Source of the DNA: Nonomuraea maritima
Lineage (GTDB): Bacteria; Actinomycetota; Actinomycetes; Streptosporangiales; Streptosporangiaceae
NCBI RefSeq assembly: GCF_900100395.1
Contig: NZ_FNFB01000001.1
Location: forward strand, 310,001 to 374,000
Reading direction: 5' to 3'
Length of the DNA: 64,000 nucleotides
Under the pieces are notes generated by a model. The model was not told the origin of the DNA, did no database searches, and was given only the letters and a program-made list of their open reading frames with translations. Positions 8,853 to 18,800 of the stretch are shown here, piece after piece; position 1 is the first letter of the stretch, and each line of letters opens with the position of its first letter. A program made the position numbers and the translations under genes.

Positions 8853-9823
8853 TCGGGCGCGTGGCGGTGCTCGCGGTCGCCGCCGTGACGCTCGCGCTGC
8901 CCGCGGTGCTCGACGACAGCTCGCTGGCCGTCTACGTGCTGCTGGGCCTCGCCGCGATGGTCACCGTCGGGGTGTCGCTGCTCATGGGGTACGCGGGCCA
9001 GGTCTCGCTGGGACAGGGCGCCTTCTACGCCATCGGCGCGTACACGGCGGCGCTGCTCGCGCTCGGCGGGGCGCCGCCGCTCGTGGGGCTGGTCGCCGCG
9101 CCCGTGGCCGCGGCCGTGTCGGCGATGGTCATCGGTACGCCCCTGCTGCGGCTGCGCGGCCACCACCTGGCGTTCGCGACCCTCGCCGTGCAGCTCATCC
9201 TGCTCTCGGTGACCGGGCAGCTGGAGTTCACCGGCGGCGACATCGGCCTGCAAGGCATCCCGCAGTTCGGCGTCGGCTCGTGGGAGGCGAGCGGGGCGGC
9301 GGCCTACGCGTACCTGACGTGGGCCGGGCTCGCGCTGGTCATCCTGGTGACCAGGAACGTCATCGCCTCGCGGCCGGGCCGCGCCCTGCGCGCGCTGGCC
9401 ACCAGCGAGACCGCCGCGGCCTCCTCCGGCATCCCCGTGGGCCGCTACAAGCTCGTGGTGTTCACACTGTCGGCGGCCTTCGCCGGGCTGGCCGGCGGCA
9501 TCTACTGCTTCTACACCGGCTACGTCGCCCCCGGCTCGTTCCCGGTGCTCATCTCCATCCAGTACATCGTCATGGCCGTGGTCGGCGGGCTCGGCACCGT
9601 CTGGGGCGCCCTCGTCGGGGCGGGCGCGATCACGCTGCTCGTGCAGGGGCTGGACAGCCTCGCCACGCTTCCCGGCATGCCGTCGTACGCGCCGAGCGTG
9701 CTGTCGTACGCCGTGTACGCGGTCGTGCTCATCGGCATGGTGCTGTTCATGCCGCAGGGCCTCGTGCCCGCCGTCTCCTCCCGGCTGTCGGGAAAGAAGC
9801 GGCGCGAGCCGTCGTATCGGTGA
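8849..9823 (+). CDS. ABC transporter permease (LivM type)
   Basis: 324 aa with 8-10 membrane segments. Family motifs are LMGYAGQVSLGQGAFYAIGAY and the cytoplasmic loop RALRALATSETAAASSGI. ATG 8849 overlaps the livH stop as ATGA, so all four downstream transporter genes are coupled. An AGGAGG site lies just upstream. The tail ends in a basic stretch (KKRREPSYR). Confidence 0.9.
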   Translation: MIGRVAVLAVAAVTLALPAVLDDSSLAVYVLLGLAAMVTVGVSLLMGYAGQVSLGQGAFYAIGAYTAALLALGGAPPLVGLVAAPVAAAVSAMVIGTPLLRLRGHHLAFATLAVQLILLSVTGQLEFTGGDIGLQGIPQFGVGSWEASGAAAYAYLTWAGLALVILVTRNVIASRPGRALRALATSETAAASSGIPVGRYKLVVFTLSAAFAGLAGGIYCFYTGYVAPGSFPVLISIQYIVMAVVGGLGTVWGALVGAGAITLLVQGLDSLATLPGMPSYAPSVLSYAVYAVVLIGMVLFMPQGLVPAVSSRLSGKKRREPSYR

Positions 9824-9848
9824 GTTCACCGGCGGGCCCTTCTCGGCC

Positions 9849-12623
9849 ATGACTTCGCGGGTGACACTGGACGGTGTGCCCCCTGTCAAACGATCAGCCG
9901 CGCTGCGCGGGCGCGGCGAGGAGGAACGTGCCCTGCGGCGGCTGCTCGACGGCGCCCGTGCCGGGTCCGGCGGGGCTCTGCTGCTGGTGGGCGCGCCGGG
10001 CATGGGCAAGACGGCCCTGCTCGACCTGGCCGCCACGCACTCCTGCCCCGGCTTCCGTGTGCTGCGGGTGTCGGGCGTGGCGGCCGAGTCGCGGCTGCCG
10101 TACGCGGGGCTGCACGGCCTGCTGCGCCCGATCGCCGCGGCGGCTCCCGCGCTTCCCGCCGCGCAGGCCCGCGCCCTGTCCGCCGCCCTGGAGTCCGGCT
10201 CGGGCCAGGACGGTCTGGCGCTGCCCGCCGCCGTGCTCTCGCTGCTGGCGGCGGTGGCCGCCGAGCAGCCGGTGCTGGCCTGCGTCGACGACGCCCACCT
10301 GCTCGACCCGGCCAGCCGCGAGGTGCTGTCGTTCGCGGCCCGGCGCCTGGCGGACGAGCCGGTGGCGGTGGTGTTCGCCTCCCGTGACCGCTGCCGCGAC
10401 CTGGACGGGCTGCCCGTCCGGGTGCTGGAGGGCCTGGACGCGACGGCCGTCAGGGAGCTGTCACGCGACCTCGCGCCGGACGGGGTCGCCGAGGATCTGC
10501 TGGCGGCGCTCGACCAGATCGCCCGCGGCAACCCCCTCGCGCTGGCGGAGCTGATCGGCGCGCTCACCCCCGCCCAGCTCGGCGGCCTCGCCGCCCCGCC
10601 CGCCGCGCCGCCCAGGGACGGCCGGCTGTGGCGCGCGCACGCCGCCCGCCTGGCCGCGTTACCGGCGCCGACCAGGTGGCTGCTGCTTCTCGTCGCCGCC
10701 GACCCCGGGGTCGAGGCCGGGACGCTGATCCGGGCGGCGCACCCAGCGTGCGCGCTGACCGCACTCGAACCCGCCGAACGCGCCGGCCTGCTGCGCTGCG
10801 CCGGCGACCGCTACGACTTCCCCGATCCCGCCGTGCGGGCGGTCGCCTACCACGGCGCCTCTCTCGTGGACCGCCGTGCGGCCCACCGCCGGCTGGCCGG
10901 CCTGCTGGAGCAGTCCGCGCCGCGCGAGGCCGGGCGGCGGCTGCGCCTGGCCTGGCACCGGGCGTTCGCGTTCGACGGACCCGCCGAGGACCTGGCCGCA
11001 GAGCTGGCCGGGGCCGCGCTCGAGGCCAGGCCCGGCGGGCATCCGGAGCCGTACCTGGCGCTGGAGAAGGCGGCGGAGCTGACCCGTGACGACGCCGCCA
11101 AGGCCGAACGGCTGGCCGCCGCGGCCCGCCACGCGTGGGTGGCAGGACGGCCGCAGGCGGCCCGTTCACTGCTGGCGGGGCTGCGTTCGCTGACGGCCGC
11201 CTCCGACGGGTTGCGCGGCCGGGTCCAGCTCCTGCACGGCAGCCTTGAACTGCTCGGCGGCGAGACGGGGAGCGCCCGCGAGGAACTGCTCGCGGCCTCG
11301 GCCTGGCTGCTGGGGAGCCACCGCATGCTCGGGGTGCGCGCGCTGGTGCGGGCCGCCGACGCCAGCTACCGGGCGGGCGACAACCGGGCGTTCATCGCCA
11401 TCGCGCGGCAGGCCGCCGCGCTGCGCCGCCCCGACGAGACGGTGGCGACGCAGCTGATGTTCGAGTACCTGGCCGGGATGGCCGCCACGTTCAGCGGCGC
11501 GCACCAGGAGGCGGCGGGGCCGCTGCGGCGGGTCGTCGAGCTGGCCGGAGGCGTCCGCGACCCCGCCGTGCTGGCGTGGGCGTGCGTGGCCAGCATGCTG
11601 CTCGGCGAGGACGACACCGCCCACCGGCTGTCGGTGCGCGCCGTCGAGGCGGCCCGGCTGCGCGGCGCCGCCTCGGCCGTGCCGCAACTGCTGGAGTACG
11701 CGATCTACCCGGAGATCTGGACGGGCCGCTACGCCTCCGTCGCGGCGACCGCGGGCCAGGGCCTCGACCTGGCCCGGCAGACCGGCCAGCTCAACACGGC
11801 GGCCCAGCACCTCGCCTGGCTGGCGATCACCGCGGCCGTCGAGGGTGACCAGGAGACGTGCCGGGTCCGCGCCGACGCCGCCATCGACCTGGCCGAGGCG
11901 CACGGGCTCGGCCTCGCGGGCGCCGTCGGCACCTGGGCGCTGTCCTACCTCGACCTGGCCGCCGGGCGTCCCGCCGAGGCGGCCAACCGGCTGCTCGCCG
12001 GGCGGCGTACCAGCAACCACGTCGTCATCCGGGTCATGTCCACGCCGCACTTCATCGAGGCGTGCGCGCGTACGGGCGACCGCGAGCGGGCCCGTACGGC
12101 GCTGCGGGTGCTCGAACGCTGGGTGGGCAGCACGCGCAGCCCAGCGCTGCGCGCGGTCGTGACCCGCTGCCGGGCGCTGCTCGCCCCGCCGGGCGAGGCG
12201 GAGGAGCTGTTCCAGGAGGCGCTCGACCTGCACGGACAGGCCGGGTACGGGTTCGAGGGCGCGCGCACGAGCCTGCTGTACGGCGGCGCGCTGCGCCGCG
12301 AGCGCCACCCCGGCGCGGCCAGGACCCATCTGCACGCCGCCCTCGAGACCTTCGAGCGCTACGGCGCCCGGCTGTGGACCGAGCAGGCGCGGGCCGAGCT
12401 GCGCGCCTCCGGCGAGCCGGTCCGCCCGGTGCGGGAGGCGACCACCGGGCAGCTCACGGCCCAGCAGCTGCAGATCGCCCGCATGGTCGCCGATGGCGCC
12501 ACCAACAAGGAGGTGGCCGAACAGCTCTTCCTGAGCCACCGCACGGTCGAGCACCATCTCAGGAACATCTTCAGCCGCCTCGGCATCCGCTCCCGCGTCG
12601 ATCTGGTACGGCTCATGTCCTGA
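9849..12623 (+). CDS. Large LuxR-family ATPase regulator (LAL type)
   Basis: 924 aa. The N-terminal AAA-like domain has Walker A GAPGMGKTALL (about residues 51-61) and a Walker B-like stretch VLACVDDAHLLD. A long alpha-helical middle resembles the TPR-like region of MalT/LAL regulators. The C-terminal LuxR helix-turn-helix (TAQQLQIARMVADGATNKEVAEQ... LSHRTVEHHLRNIF) binds DNA. Such proteins are ATP-dependent activators responding to a small-molecule inducer. It begins 25 bp after livM in the same direction, so it may be transcribed with the transporter. It is followed by the cutinase gene, which it might control (inference from position only). Confidence 0.88.
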   Translation: MTSRVTLDGVPPVKRSAALRGRGEEERALRRLLDGARAGSGGALLLVGAPGMGKTALLDLAATHSCPGFRVLRVSGVAAESRLPYAGLHGLLRPIAAAAPALPAAQARALSAALESGSGQDGLALPAAVLSLLAAVAAEQPVLACVDDAHLLDPASREVLSFAARRLADEPVAVVFASRDRCRDLDGLPVRVLEGLDATAVRELSRDLAPDGVAEDLLAALDQIARGNPLALAELIGALTPAQLGGLAAPPAAPPRDGRLWRAHAARLAALPAPTRWLLLLVAADPGVEAGTLIRAAHPACALTALEPAERAGLLRCAGDRYDFPDPAVRAVAYHGASLVDRRAAHRRLAGLLEQSAPREAGRRLRLAWHRAFAFDGPAEDLAAELAGAALEARPGGHPEPYLALEKAAELTRDDAAKAERLAAAARHAWVAGRPQAARSLLAGLRSLTAASDGLRGRVQLLHGSLELLGGETGSAREELLAASAWLLGSHRMLGVRALVRAADASYRAGDNRAFIAIARQAAALRRPDETVATQLMFEYLAGMAATFSGAHQEAAGPLRRVVELAGGVRDPAVLAWACVASMLLGEDDTAHRLSVRAVEAARLRGAASAVPQLLEYAIYPEIWTGRYASVAATAGQGLDLARQTGQLNTAAQHLAWLAITAAVEGDQETCRVRADAAIDLAEAHGLGLAGAVGTWALSYLDLAAGRPAEAANRLLAGRRTSNHVVIRVMSTPHFIEACARTGDRERARTALRVLERWVGSTRSPALRAVVTRCRALLAPPGEAEELFQEALDLHGQAGYGFEGARTSLLYGGALRRERHPGAARTHLHAALETFERYGARLWTEQARAELRASGEPVRPVREATTGQLTAQQLQIARMVADGATNKEVAEQLFLSHRTVEHHLRNIFSRLGIRSRVDLVRLMS

Positions 12624-12716
12624 TCAGGGGACCGGTGATTTCACCGATGCACGGGCGTGCGCCCGCTCGAACAATGGCGGCAGACAGTCACCCTTCGACG
12701 AGCAGGAGTCAACGAC

Positions 12717-13616
12717 GTGCAGCTCTTGTCCCCCCGAACCGGCGCGCGAACGTTCACCAGGCTCATGACCCAGGCCGCCCTCGCCGTGACCCTCATCGCC
12801 GGTGCCCTCGCCATCGGCTCCCCCGCCCAGGCCGCCGGTCCGTACGACCGCGGCCCCGACCCCACCGACGCAGTCCTCGAGGCCTCCCGCGGGCCGTTCT
12901 CGGTCGCGACGCAGCGGGTCTCCTCGCTGGTGCTCGGCTTCGGCGGCGGCGAGATCTACTACCCGACCGACACCAGCCAGGGCACGTTCGGCGCCGTCGC
13001 CATCTCGCCGGGGTACACGGCCCGGTGGTCCAGCCTCGCATGGCTCGGCCCGCGGATCGCCTCGCACGGCTTCGTGGTGATCGGCATCGAGACCAACACG
13101 CTCTACGACCAGCCGGCGAGCCGGGGACGTCAGCTGCTCGCCGCCCTCGACTACCTGGTCGAGGACAGCCCGCTCGCCGTCCGCAGCCGCATCGACCCGG
13201 GCCGGCTCGCGGTCGCCGGGCACTCGATGGGCGGCGGCGGCACGCTGGAGGCCGCGGACGACCGGCCGTCGCTGCAGGCGGCCGTGCCGATCGCGCCGTG
13301 GAACACCGACAAGACGTGGCCCGGGATCCAGGTGCCCACGATGATCATCGGTGGGGAGAGCGACAGCATCGCCCCGGTGGCCACGCACGCTCAGCTGTTC
13401 TACGAGAGCATCCCGTCGTCGGCGGAGAAGGCGTACCTGGAGCTGAACGGCGCCAGCCACTTCTTCCCGCAGACCACCAACACCACCATGGCCAAGTCGA
13501 TGGTGGCCTGGCTCAAGCGGTTCGTCGACGACGACACCCGCTACGAGCAGTTCCTCTGCCCGCCGCCCAGCGGTACGGCCATCGAGGAGTACCGCCACAC
13601 CTGCCCCAGCTCCTGA
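12717..13616 (+). CDS. Secreted cutinase / polyester hydrolase (PET-hydrolase family)
   Basis: 299 aa including a Sec signal peptide ending near SPAQA. The mature part reads very close to Thermobifida-type cutinases: GPYDRGPDPTDAVLEAS, SPGYTARWSSLAWLG, GHSMGGGGTLEAA, PWNTDKTW, GASHFFP and a C-terminal FLCPP...HTCP Cys pair. The triad is Ser170 (GHSMG), Asp216 (GESDS) and His248 (GASHF). The 46- and 32-residue spacings equal those I recall for TfCut2 (S130/D176/H208). Tyr of SPGYT and Met of GHSMG form the oxyanion hole. One deviation: the residue after the conserved PW is Asn, whereas thermophilic cutinases have His. The start is GTG 12717 with AGGAG 8 nt upstream; the frame extends to GTG 12657 without a ribosome site. 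It should hydrolyse cutin-like and synthetic polyesters outside the cell. Confidence 0.92.
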   Translation: MQLLSPRTGARTFTRLMTQAALAVTLIAGALAIGSPAQAAGPYDRGPDPTDAVLEASRGPFSVATQRVSSLVLGFGGGEIYYPTDTSQGTFGAVAISPGYTARWSSLAWLGPRIASHGFVVIGIETNTLYDQPASRGRQLLAALDYLVEDSPLAVRSRIDPGRLAVAGHSMGGGGTLEAADDRPSLQAAVPIAPWNTDKTWPGIQVPTMIIGGESDSIAPVATHAQLFYESIPSSAEKAYLELNGASHFFPQTTNTTMAKSMVAWLKRFVDDDTRYEQFLCPPPSGTAIEEYRHTCPSS

Positions 13617-13622
13617 CCCATC

Positions 13623-13658
13623 GCGCGCCCGCCGTCCTCTTCGGGGCGGCGGGCGCGC
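13623..13658 (+). terminator. Strong hairpin terminator
   Basis: A perfect 12-bp GC stem (GCGCGCCCGCCG / CGGCGGGCGCGC) with a 12-nt loop starts six bases after the cutinase stop. Confidence 0.75.
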
Positions 13659-14006
13659 CGCTGCCTGGGCAAAGAGTGCCCCATGGGGACGTCTCGTTGT
13701 GGCCTGGACGGCGTCACCGGACGGCCCGCGCGGAGGAGGATCGCTGCGGGTCGAGCTGGCACGCGACGTTCAGGCGGGGGTTACGGACGTGACTCCTCCG
13801 CTCCCTGAAAGGAAGCGGCTTCTCGCTCCCGCTTCCACGGGAGGCGACGGCCAAGCCCTGACCGATGCTCCAAGGCACGAACCCGACTCTATCCGGTGGA
13901 GACGACGCATGCGTGAGGTTATGTCACTGCACGCTCGGGCTTTGACGGCCCTCCCGCTCCCGATTCCCCCGACGGCTGAAGCCGCCGGTCCCCTCGGGAG
14001 CCGCTG
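13659..14006. other. Intergenic stretch, no supported gene
   Basis: About 350 bp between the cutinase terminator and the DUF11 gene. It contains a short hairpin (GGAAGCG near 13810 pairing with CGCTTCC about 12 nt on). An open frame 13699-14007 has no recognisable protein features. It could be a relic of a mobile element, but nothing in it is diagnostic. Confidence 0.35.
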
Positions 14007-15176
14007 ATGGGCAGGCCTGGGTTCGCGGCGGTCGCCGCACTCGCCGTACTGACCGCCACAGGCGCGAGCGCGTCGGCCGCCGCAGAGGCGGTGGCGACTC
14101 CGCCGGCTGATGCGCCGGGGGCGGTCGCTGTGCCGCTCGCCTCGCCGCTCGTCTCGCCGGCCGCGGCCCAGCTGCGGGTCAGGGGGTCCGTGGCGCCGGA
14201 TCCCATGGTGGCCGGGGCGACGTCCGTCTACACGCTCACCGTCACGAACGCCGGGGCCGGGGACGCCCGTGATGTCATGCTCACCGGTGTGCTCGACCGC
14301 CACGTCTCGCCGGGGCCGCTGCCCGGTGGGTGCCGGCTCGTCGCGCGCACCGTCACCTGTGCCGGGCTGGAGCTGCCTGCGGGTCACACCGTCACGTACG
14401 AGATCCCGCTCACGACCGGCGCGGCCGTCCCCGAGAAGACGGACATCGTCCACCGCGCCGAGGTCACCGCCCCCGGGCAGGCGGGGGACGCCGTCCAGTT
14501 CGTCACCCCCACCAGGAGCATGAGCGACGTCGAGGTCGTCAAGCGCGGGCGGCGCGCGGCTCGGGCCGGCGGCCGGATCGCGTACACGCTGACCGTCACC
14601 AACCGCGGCCCCTCGCGGGCGACCGGCGTGAGCGTCCATGACTCCCCCGGCGGCACGCTCGCCGAGCGACCGGCCGCGTGCCCGGGGACCGGGGCCGACG
14701 TCGTCTGCACCGTCGGCGCGCTCGGCCCGAACAAGAGCCGGACGTTCCGCTACACCGTCACCTCGGACGCCCCCGGCCGGGTCGGCGGGTGCGCCACCGT
14801 GCGCACCGGCGGCCGGGACGGCAACCCCGCGAACGACAGCTCCTGCGCGCGAACGACGGTCAAGCAGGCCCGGTCGCCGAAATCCGCCTCAGGAGAAGCC
14901 GAGGAGACGACCGCCGAGCAGGCCGACCGGCTGCCGGAGGACGAGCGGGTCGTCGTCCCCTTGGAGGAGCCCCGGGCCCCGCACCGCGAGGAACGCCGGC
15001 GATCCCGCCCCGTCGCGAACGACGACGCCGAGCCCGCCGACGCGCCCGTGTCCGCGACCCTGCCGCTGGCCGGCACGTCCTGGCGGCTGCTCGGCCTCGG
15101 CGCCGCGCTGCTGCTGGGCGGCGCGCTGGTGGTCAGCTGCCTGTCCCGCCAGAGCACCGGCCGCCGCAGGCGCTGA
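14007..15176 (+). CDS. DUF11-repeat surface protein with C-terminal membrane anchor
   Basis: 389 aa. A signal peptide (to about residue 30) is followed by two DUF11 Ig-like repeats, about residues 50-150 and 170-285. Each has the VYTLTVTN / AYTLTVTN core and paired Cys. A charged, Pro/Glu-rich spacer then leads to a C-terminal LPLAGTS motif, one membrane helix and the basic tail RQSTGRRRR. This tripartite end looks like a degenerate sortase signal (LPxTG or LAxTG class), so the protein is probably wall- or membrane-anchored. Start ATG 14007 follows CTCGGGAG. Function beyond surface display is unknown. Confidence 0.8.
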   Translation: MGRPGFAAVAALAVLTATGASASAAAEAVATPPADAPGAVAVPLASPLVSPAAAQLRVRGSVAPDPMVAGATSVYTLTVTNAGAGDARDVMLTGVLDRHVSPGPLPGGCRLVARTVTCAGLELPAGHTVTYEIPLTTGAAVPEKTDIVHRAEVTAPGQAGDAVQFVTPTRSMSDVEVVKRGRRAARAGGRIAYTLTVTNRGPSRATGVSVHDSPGGTLAERPAACPGTGADVVCTVGALGPNKSRTFRYTVTSDAPGRVGGCATVRTGGRDGNPANDSSCARTTVKQARSPKSASGEAEETTAEQADRLPEDERVVVPLEEPRAPHREERRRSRPVANDDAEPADAPVSATLPLAGTSWRLLGLGAALLLGGALVVSCLSRQSTGRRRR

Positions 15177-15221
15177 GCCGGCGCGGGACGGCCGCAGGGT
15201 CGGGTGGCCACAAGGGCAGAG

Positions 15222-15683
15222 TCAGCGTCGGTGGGGACGCAGCGCCGTGTCGCGGGACCACGAGCCGAGCACGAGCAGCGTCTTGGTGCCGGTCACGTCG
15301 CCCGCCCGGCGCATCCGGTCGATCACCTGCTGCAGGTGGCCGACGTCGCGCGCCCGGATGTGGATGAGCGCGTCCGGGTCTCCCGCCGTCGTGTAGACCG
15401 CCTGCACCTCGGGCACGTCGGCGGCCGTGCGGAACATCTCGCTGACCGGCGTGGTGCCCTGGTACCTGAGCTCCGTGAACGCCTCGATGCCCCACCCGAG
15501 CTTGCCGTAGTCGATCTGCACGCTGAACCCGGTGATCACGCCGAGGTCCTTGAGCCGGTCGACCCGTCGTTTGACCGCCGCCACGGACAGGCCGATCTGC
15601 TCGGCCATCTCGGAGAACGTCCTGCGGCCGTCCTGCCGTAGCAGCTGTAACACTCTGTGATCGATCTCGTCGAGCTCGGGCAC
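15222..15683 (-). CDS. Lrp/AsnC-family regulator
   Basis: 153 aa. The N-terminal HTH (LDEIDHRVLQLLRQDGRRTFSEMAEQIGLSVAAVKRRVDRL) is followed by an RAM/AsnC ligand domain. The start is GTG 15683, preceded by GAAGGGGGCG; a TTG 11 codons upstream is less likely. It is divergent from the indolepyruvate oxidoreductase gene. Lrp proteins sense amino acids, so a role in sensing aromatic amino acids for that operon is reasonable (inference). Confidence 0.87.
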   Translation of the reverse strand: MPELDEIDHRVLQLLRQDGRRTFSEMAEQIGLSVAAVKRRVDRLKDLGVITGFSVQIDYGKLGWGIEAFTELRYQGTTPVSEMFRTAADVPEVQAVYTTAGDPDALIHIRARDVGHLQQVIDRMRRAGDVTGTKTLLVLGSWSRDTALRPHRR

Positions 15684-15813
15684 CGAGAACGCCCCCTTCC
15701 GGCGCAAAGAACACAAGCCACGAAGCGCATGAACTCATCTTGTTTGCGTCTTCAGGTTGGTTTTTCGTCTAATACTTGCGCACATCATGCCCGCATTGCT
15801 GTGCTGGGAATCA

Positions 15814-15839
15814 CACGTACGAGTGACCAGCACGTACGA
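15814..15839. repeat. Direct repeat CACGTACGA x2 in divergent promoter region
   Basis: CACGTACGA occurs at 15814-15822 and 15831-15839, 17 bp apart, between the lrp gene and the oxidoreductase start. A candidate regulator site; which protein binds is unknown. Confidence 0.45.
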
Positions 15840-15860
15840 AGCCAGGAGGTTCGGGTCAAC

Positions 15861-18800
15861 GTGAGCGAGACTCCCGTTCCAGTGTCGCTGGACGACAAGT
15901 ACACCGCCGCCGACGGCCGGGTGCTCATCTCCGGGATCCAGGCCCTGGTGCGCTTGACGCTGGAGCAGCGCCGCCTCGACGAGGCGCGCGGCCTGGACAC
16001 GCGCGGCTTCGTCAGCGGCTACCAGGGCTCGCCCCTGGGCGGCCTCGACCTGGAGATGGGACGGGCGAAGCGGTTCCTGGACCAGGCGGGCGTGGTGTTC
16101 CGGCCCGGGCTCAACGAGGAGCTCGCGGCGACCGCGGTGGCCGGCACCCAGCTGCTGGAGCAGGTCCCCGGACGGCGCCACAGCGGCGTGACCGCTTACT
16201 GGTACGGCAAGAACCCCGGCCTGGACCGGGCCGCCGACGCCATCAGGCACGCCAATGCCGCCGGCACCGCCGCGCTCGGCGGCGCGGTCGCCTGGATCGG
16301 CGACGACCCCGGCTGCAAGTCCTCGACCCTGCCCAGCTCGTGCGAGCCGATGTGCCAGAGCCTGTCGATGCCGCTGCTCGCGCCGAGCACCGTCGGCGAG
16401 ATCATCGAGTACGGGCTGCACGCGGTCGCCCTGTCGCGGGGCACGGGCCTGTGGGCCGCCATGAAGATCGTCGCTGACATCGCCGACGCCTCCGCCACCG
16501 TCGAACTCGGCGAGCTGCGCGCGGACGTCCCCGTGCCCGACGGCGTGTCGCGCGGGCCGTCCCCGCTGCTGCTGGGCGCCGCCGCCCTGGACGCCGAATA
16601 CGACATGCTCACCCGGCGGCTCGACGCGGCCCGCGCCTACGCCCGCGCCCACAACCTCAACCGGGTCGTCTCCGGTGCGCGCAACACCGTGCTCGGGATC
16701 ATCGCATCGGGCGTCACGTACGCCGTGGTCGAGCGGGCGCTGGAGGACCTCGGACTGGACGAGGTGACCAGGGACGAGCTCGGGTTGCGGCTGATCAAGG
16801 TGGGCATGCCGTTCCCGCTCGCGTACGACGACCTGGCGGCCATGACCCGCGACCTCGACCGGGTGCTCGTGGTCGAGGACAAGGTGCCGTTCCTGGAAGG
16901 ACACCTCAAGCAGGCGCTCTACGGCCGTGACCGGGTGCCCGCGGTCGTGGGCCGTGAGCTGCTGCCGGCCCGCGGCACGCTGAGCGCCGAGGACGTCGCC
17001 AAGGCCGTGGCCGCCTGCGTCGGCGAGGAACGGCTGCCCCGTCCGGTCGTGCGGGCCCGTCCTGCGCGGCGCATGCTCCCGCTCGTGGCCACGCGCACCC
17101 CGTACTTCTGCTCCGGCTGCCCGCACAACACCTCCACCCGCGCCTCCGACGGCACGCTGGTCGGCGTCGGCATCGGCTGCCACGCGATGATCGCGCTGGA
17201 CGGGCACGGGCGCGGGACGCAGATCGGCCTCACCCAGATGGGCGGCGAGGGCGCGCAGTGGATCGGTCTCGCGCCGTTCACCGACGACCGGCACTTCGTC
17301 CAGAACCTCGGCGACGGCACCTACCACCACTCCGGCTCCCTGGCGATCAGGGCGGCGGTCGCGGCCGGGGTGACGATGACGTACAAGCTGCTCTACAACG
17401 ACGCCGTCGCCATGACCGGCGGCCAGCGCGCCGAGGGGCGGCTCGACGTGCCCGCGCTCACCCACGAGCTGGCGATCGAGGGCGTTCGCAAGATCGTGAT
17501 CACCACGCCGGAGCCCGAGACGTACCGAGGGGTGCGGCTGGCACCGATCGCCTCCGTACGCCACCGCGACGACCTGCCCGAGGTCGAGCAGGAACTGGCC
17601 GCGCTCGACGGCGTGACCGTGCTCGTCCACGACGACCGGTGCGCCGCGGAGGAACGGCGGCTGCGCAAGCGCGGCAAGCTGCCCACCCCCGACAGGAAGG
17701 TCGTCATCAACGAGCGCGTCTGCGAGGGCTGCGGCGACTGCGGCGAGGCCTCGACGTGCCTGTCCGTGCAGCCCGTCGAGACCGTCTACGGCCGCAAGAC
17801 GCGCATCCACCAGGCGTCCTGCAACACCGACCTGAGCTGCCTGAAGGGCGACTGCCCTTCGTTCCTGCTGGTCGAACCGGGCACCCGCGAGCCCAGGCAG
17901 GCCCCCGCCCTGACCGTGACCCCGCCGCGGCCGGCCACCAGGGTCGGCGACGAGGTGCTGATCAGGATGCCCGGCATCGGCGGCACCGGCGTCGTCACCG
18001 TCTCGCAGATCCTGCAGATGGCCGCCCACCTCGACGGCCTGCACGCCTCCGGGCTGGAGCAGACCGGGCTCGCGCAGAAGGGCGGCCCCGTGGTGAGCGA
18101 CGTGCGCATCTCCAAGCGGCCCGCCACCGGGTCGGTGCGCGCCTCGAACGGCGGCGCCGACGTGCTCATCGGGTTCGACGTGCTGGGCGCGGCCGCTGAC
18201 GGCACCCTCGCCGTGGTCGCGCCGGACCGCACGATCGCGGTGCTGAACACGTCGGTGGTGCCGACCGCCGCGATGGTGACCGGCCGCGCTTCCGTGCCGG
18301 GACACGCCGACGCCGTCGCCCGCGTCGAGTCCGCCACCCGCGAGCAGTTCTGCCTCGACGCCCACGCGCTGTCCGAGGCGCTGTTCGGCGACCACATGCC
18401 GGCCAACCTGCTGCTGCTCGGGGCCGCGTACCAGCTGGGGTGCCTGCCCGTCGCGGAGGAGTCGATCGAGCGGGCCATCAGGCTGAACCGGGCCGCCGTC
18501 GAGCAGAACCTGGCCGCCTTCCGCTGGGGCAGGGCCGCCGTCGCCGCCCCCGAGGCGGTGCGCGAGCTCCTGACGCCCGACGCGCCCGAGCCCGCCGGCC
18601 TGGACGCGGTGGTGGCCGACCGGGTCGCCGACCTGACCGGCTACCAGAACGCCGCCTACGCCCGTACGTACGCCGAGGACGTGCGCCGCGTGGCGGCGCT
18701 CGCGACCGAGCGCGCGGGCTCCGAGGCGGGTGCGGCCATCGCCCTCGCCTACGCCCACGGCCTGCACAAGCTCATGGCCTACAAGGACGAGTACGAGGTC

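Noticed and set aside
13699-14007. A 102-residue frame between the cutinase and DUF11 genes, possibly an IS605-type relic
   Set aside because: No catalytic or zinc-finger motif of TnpB and no paired ends could be identified.
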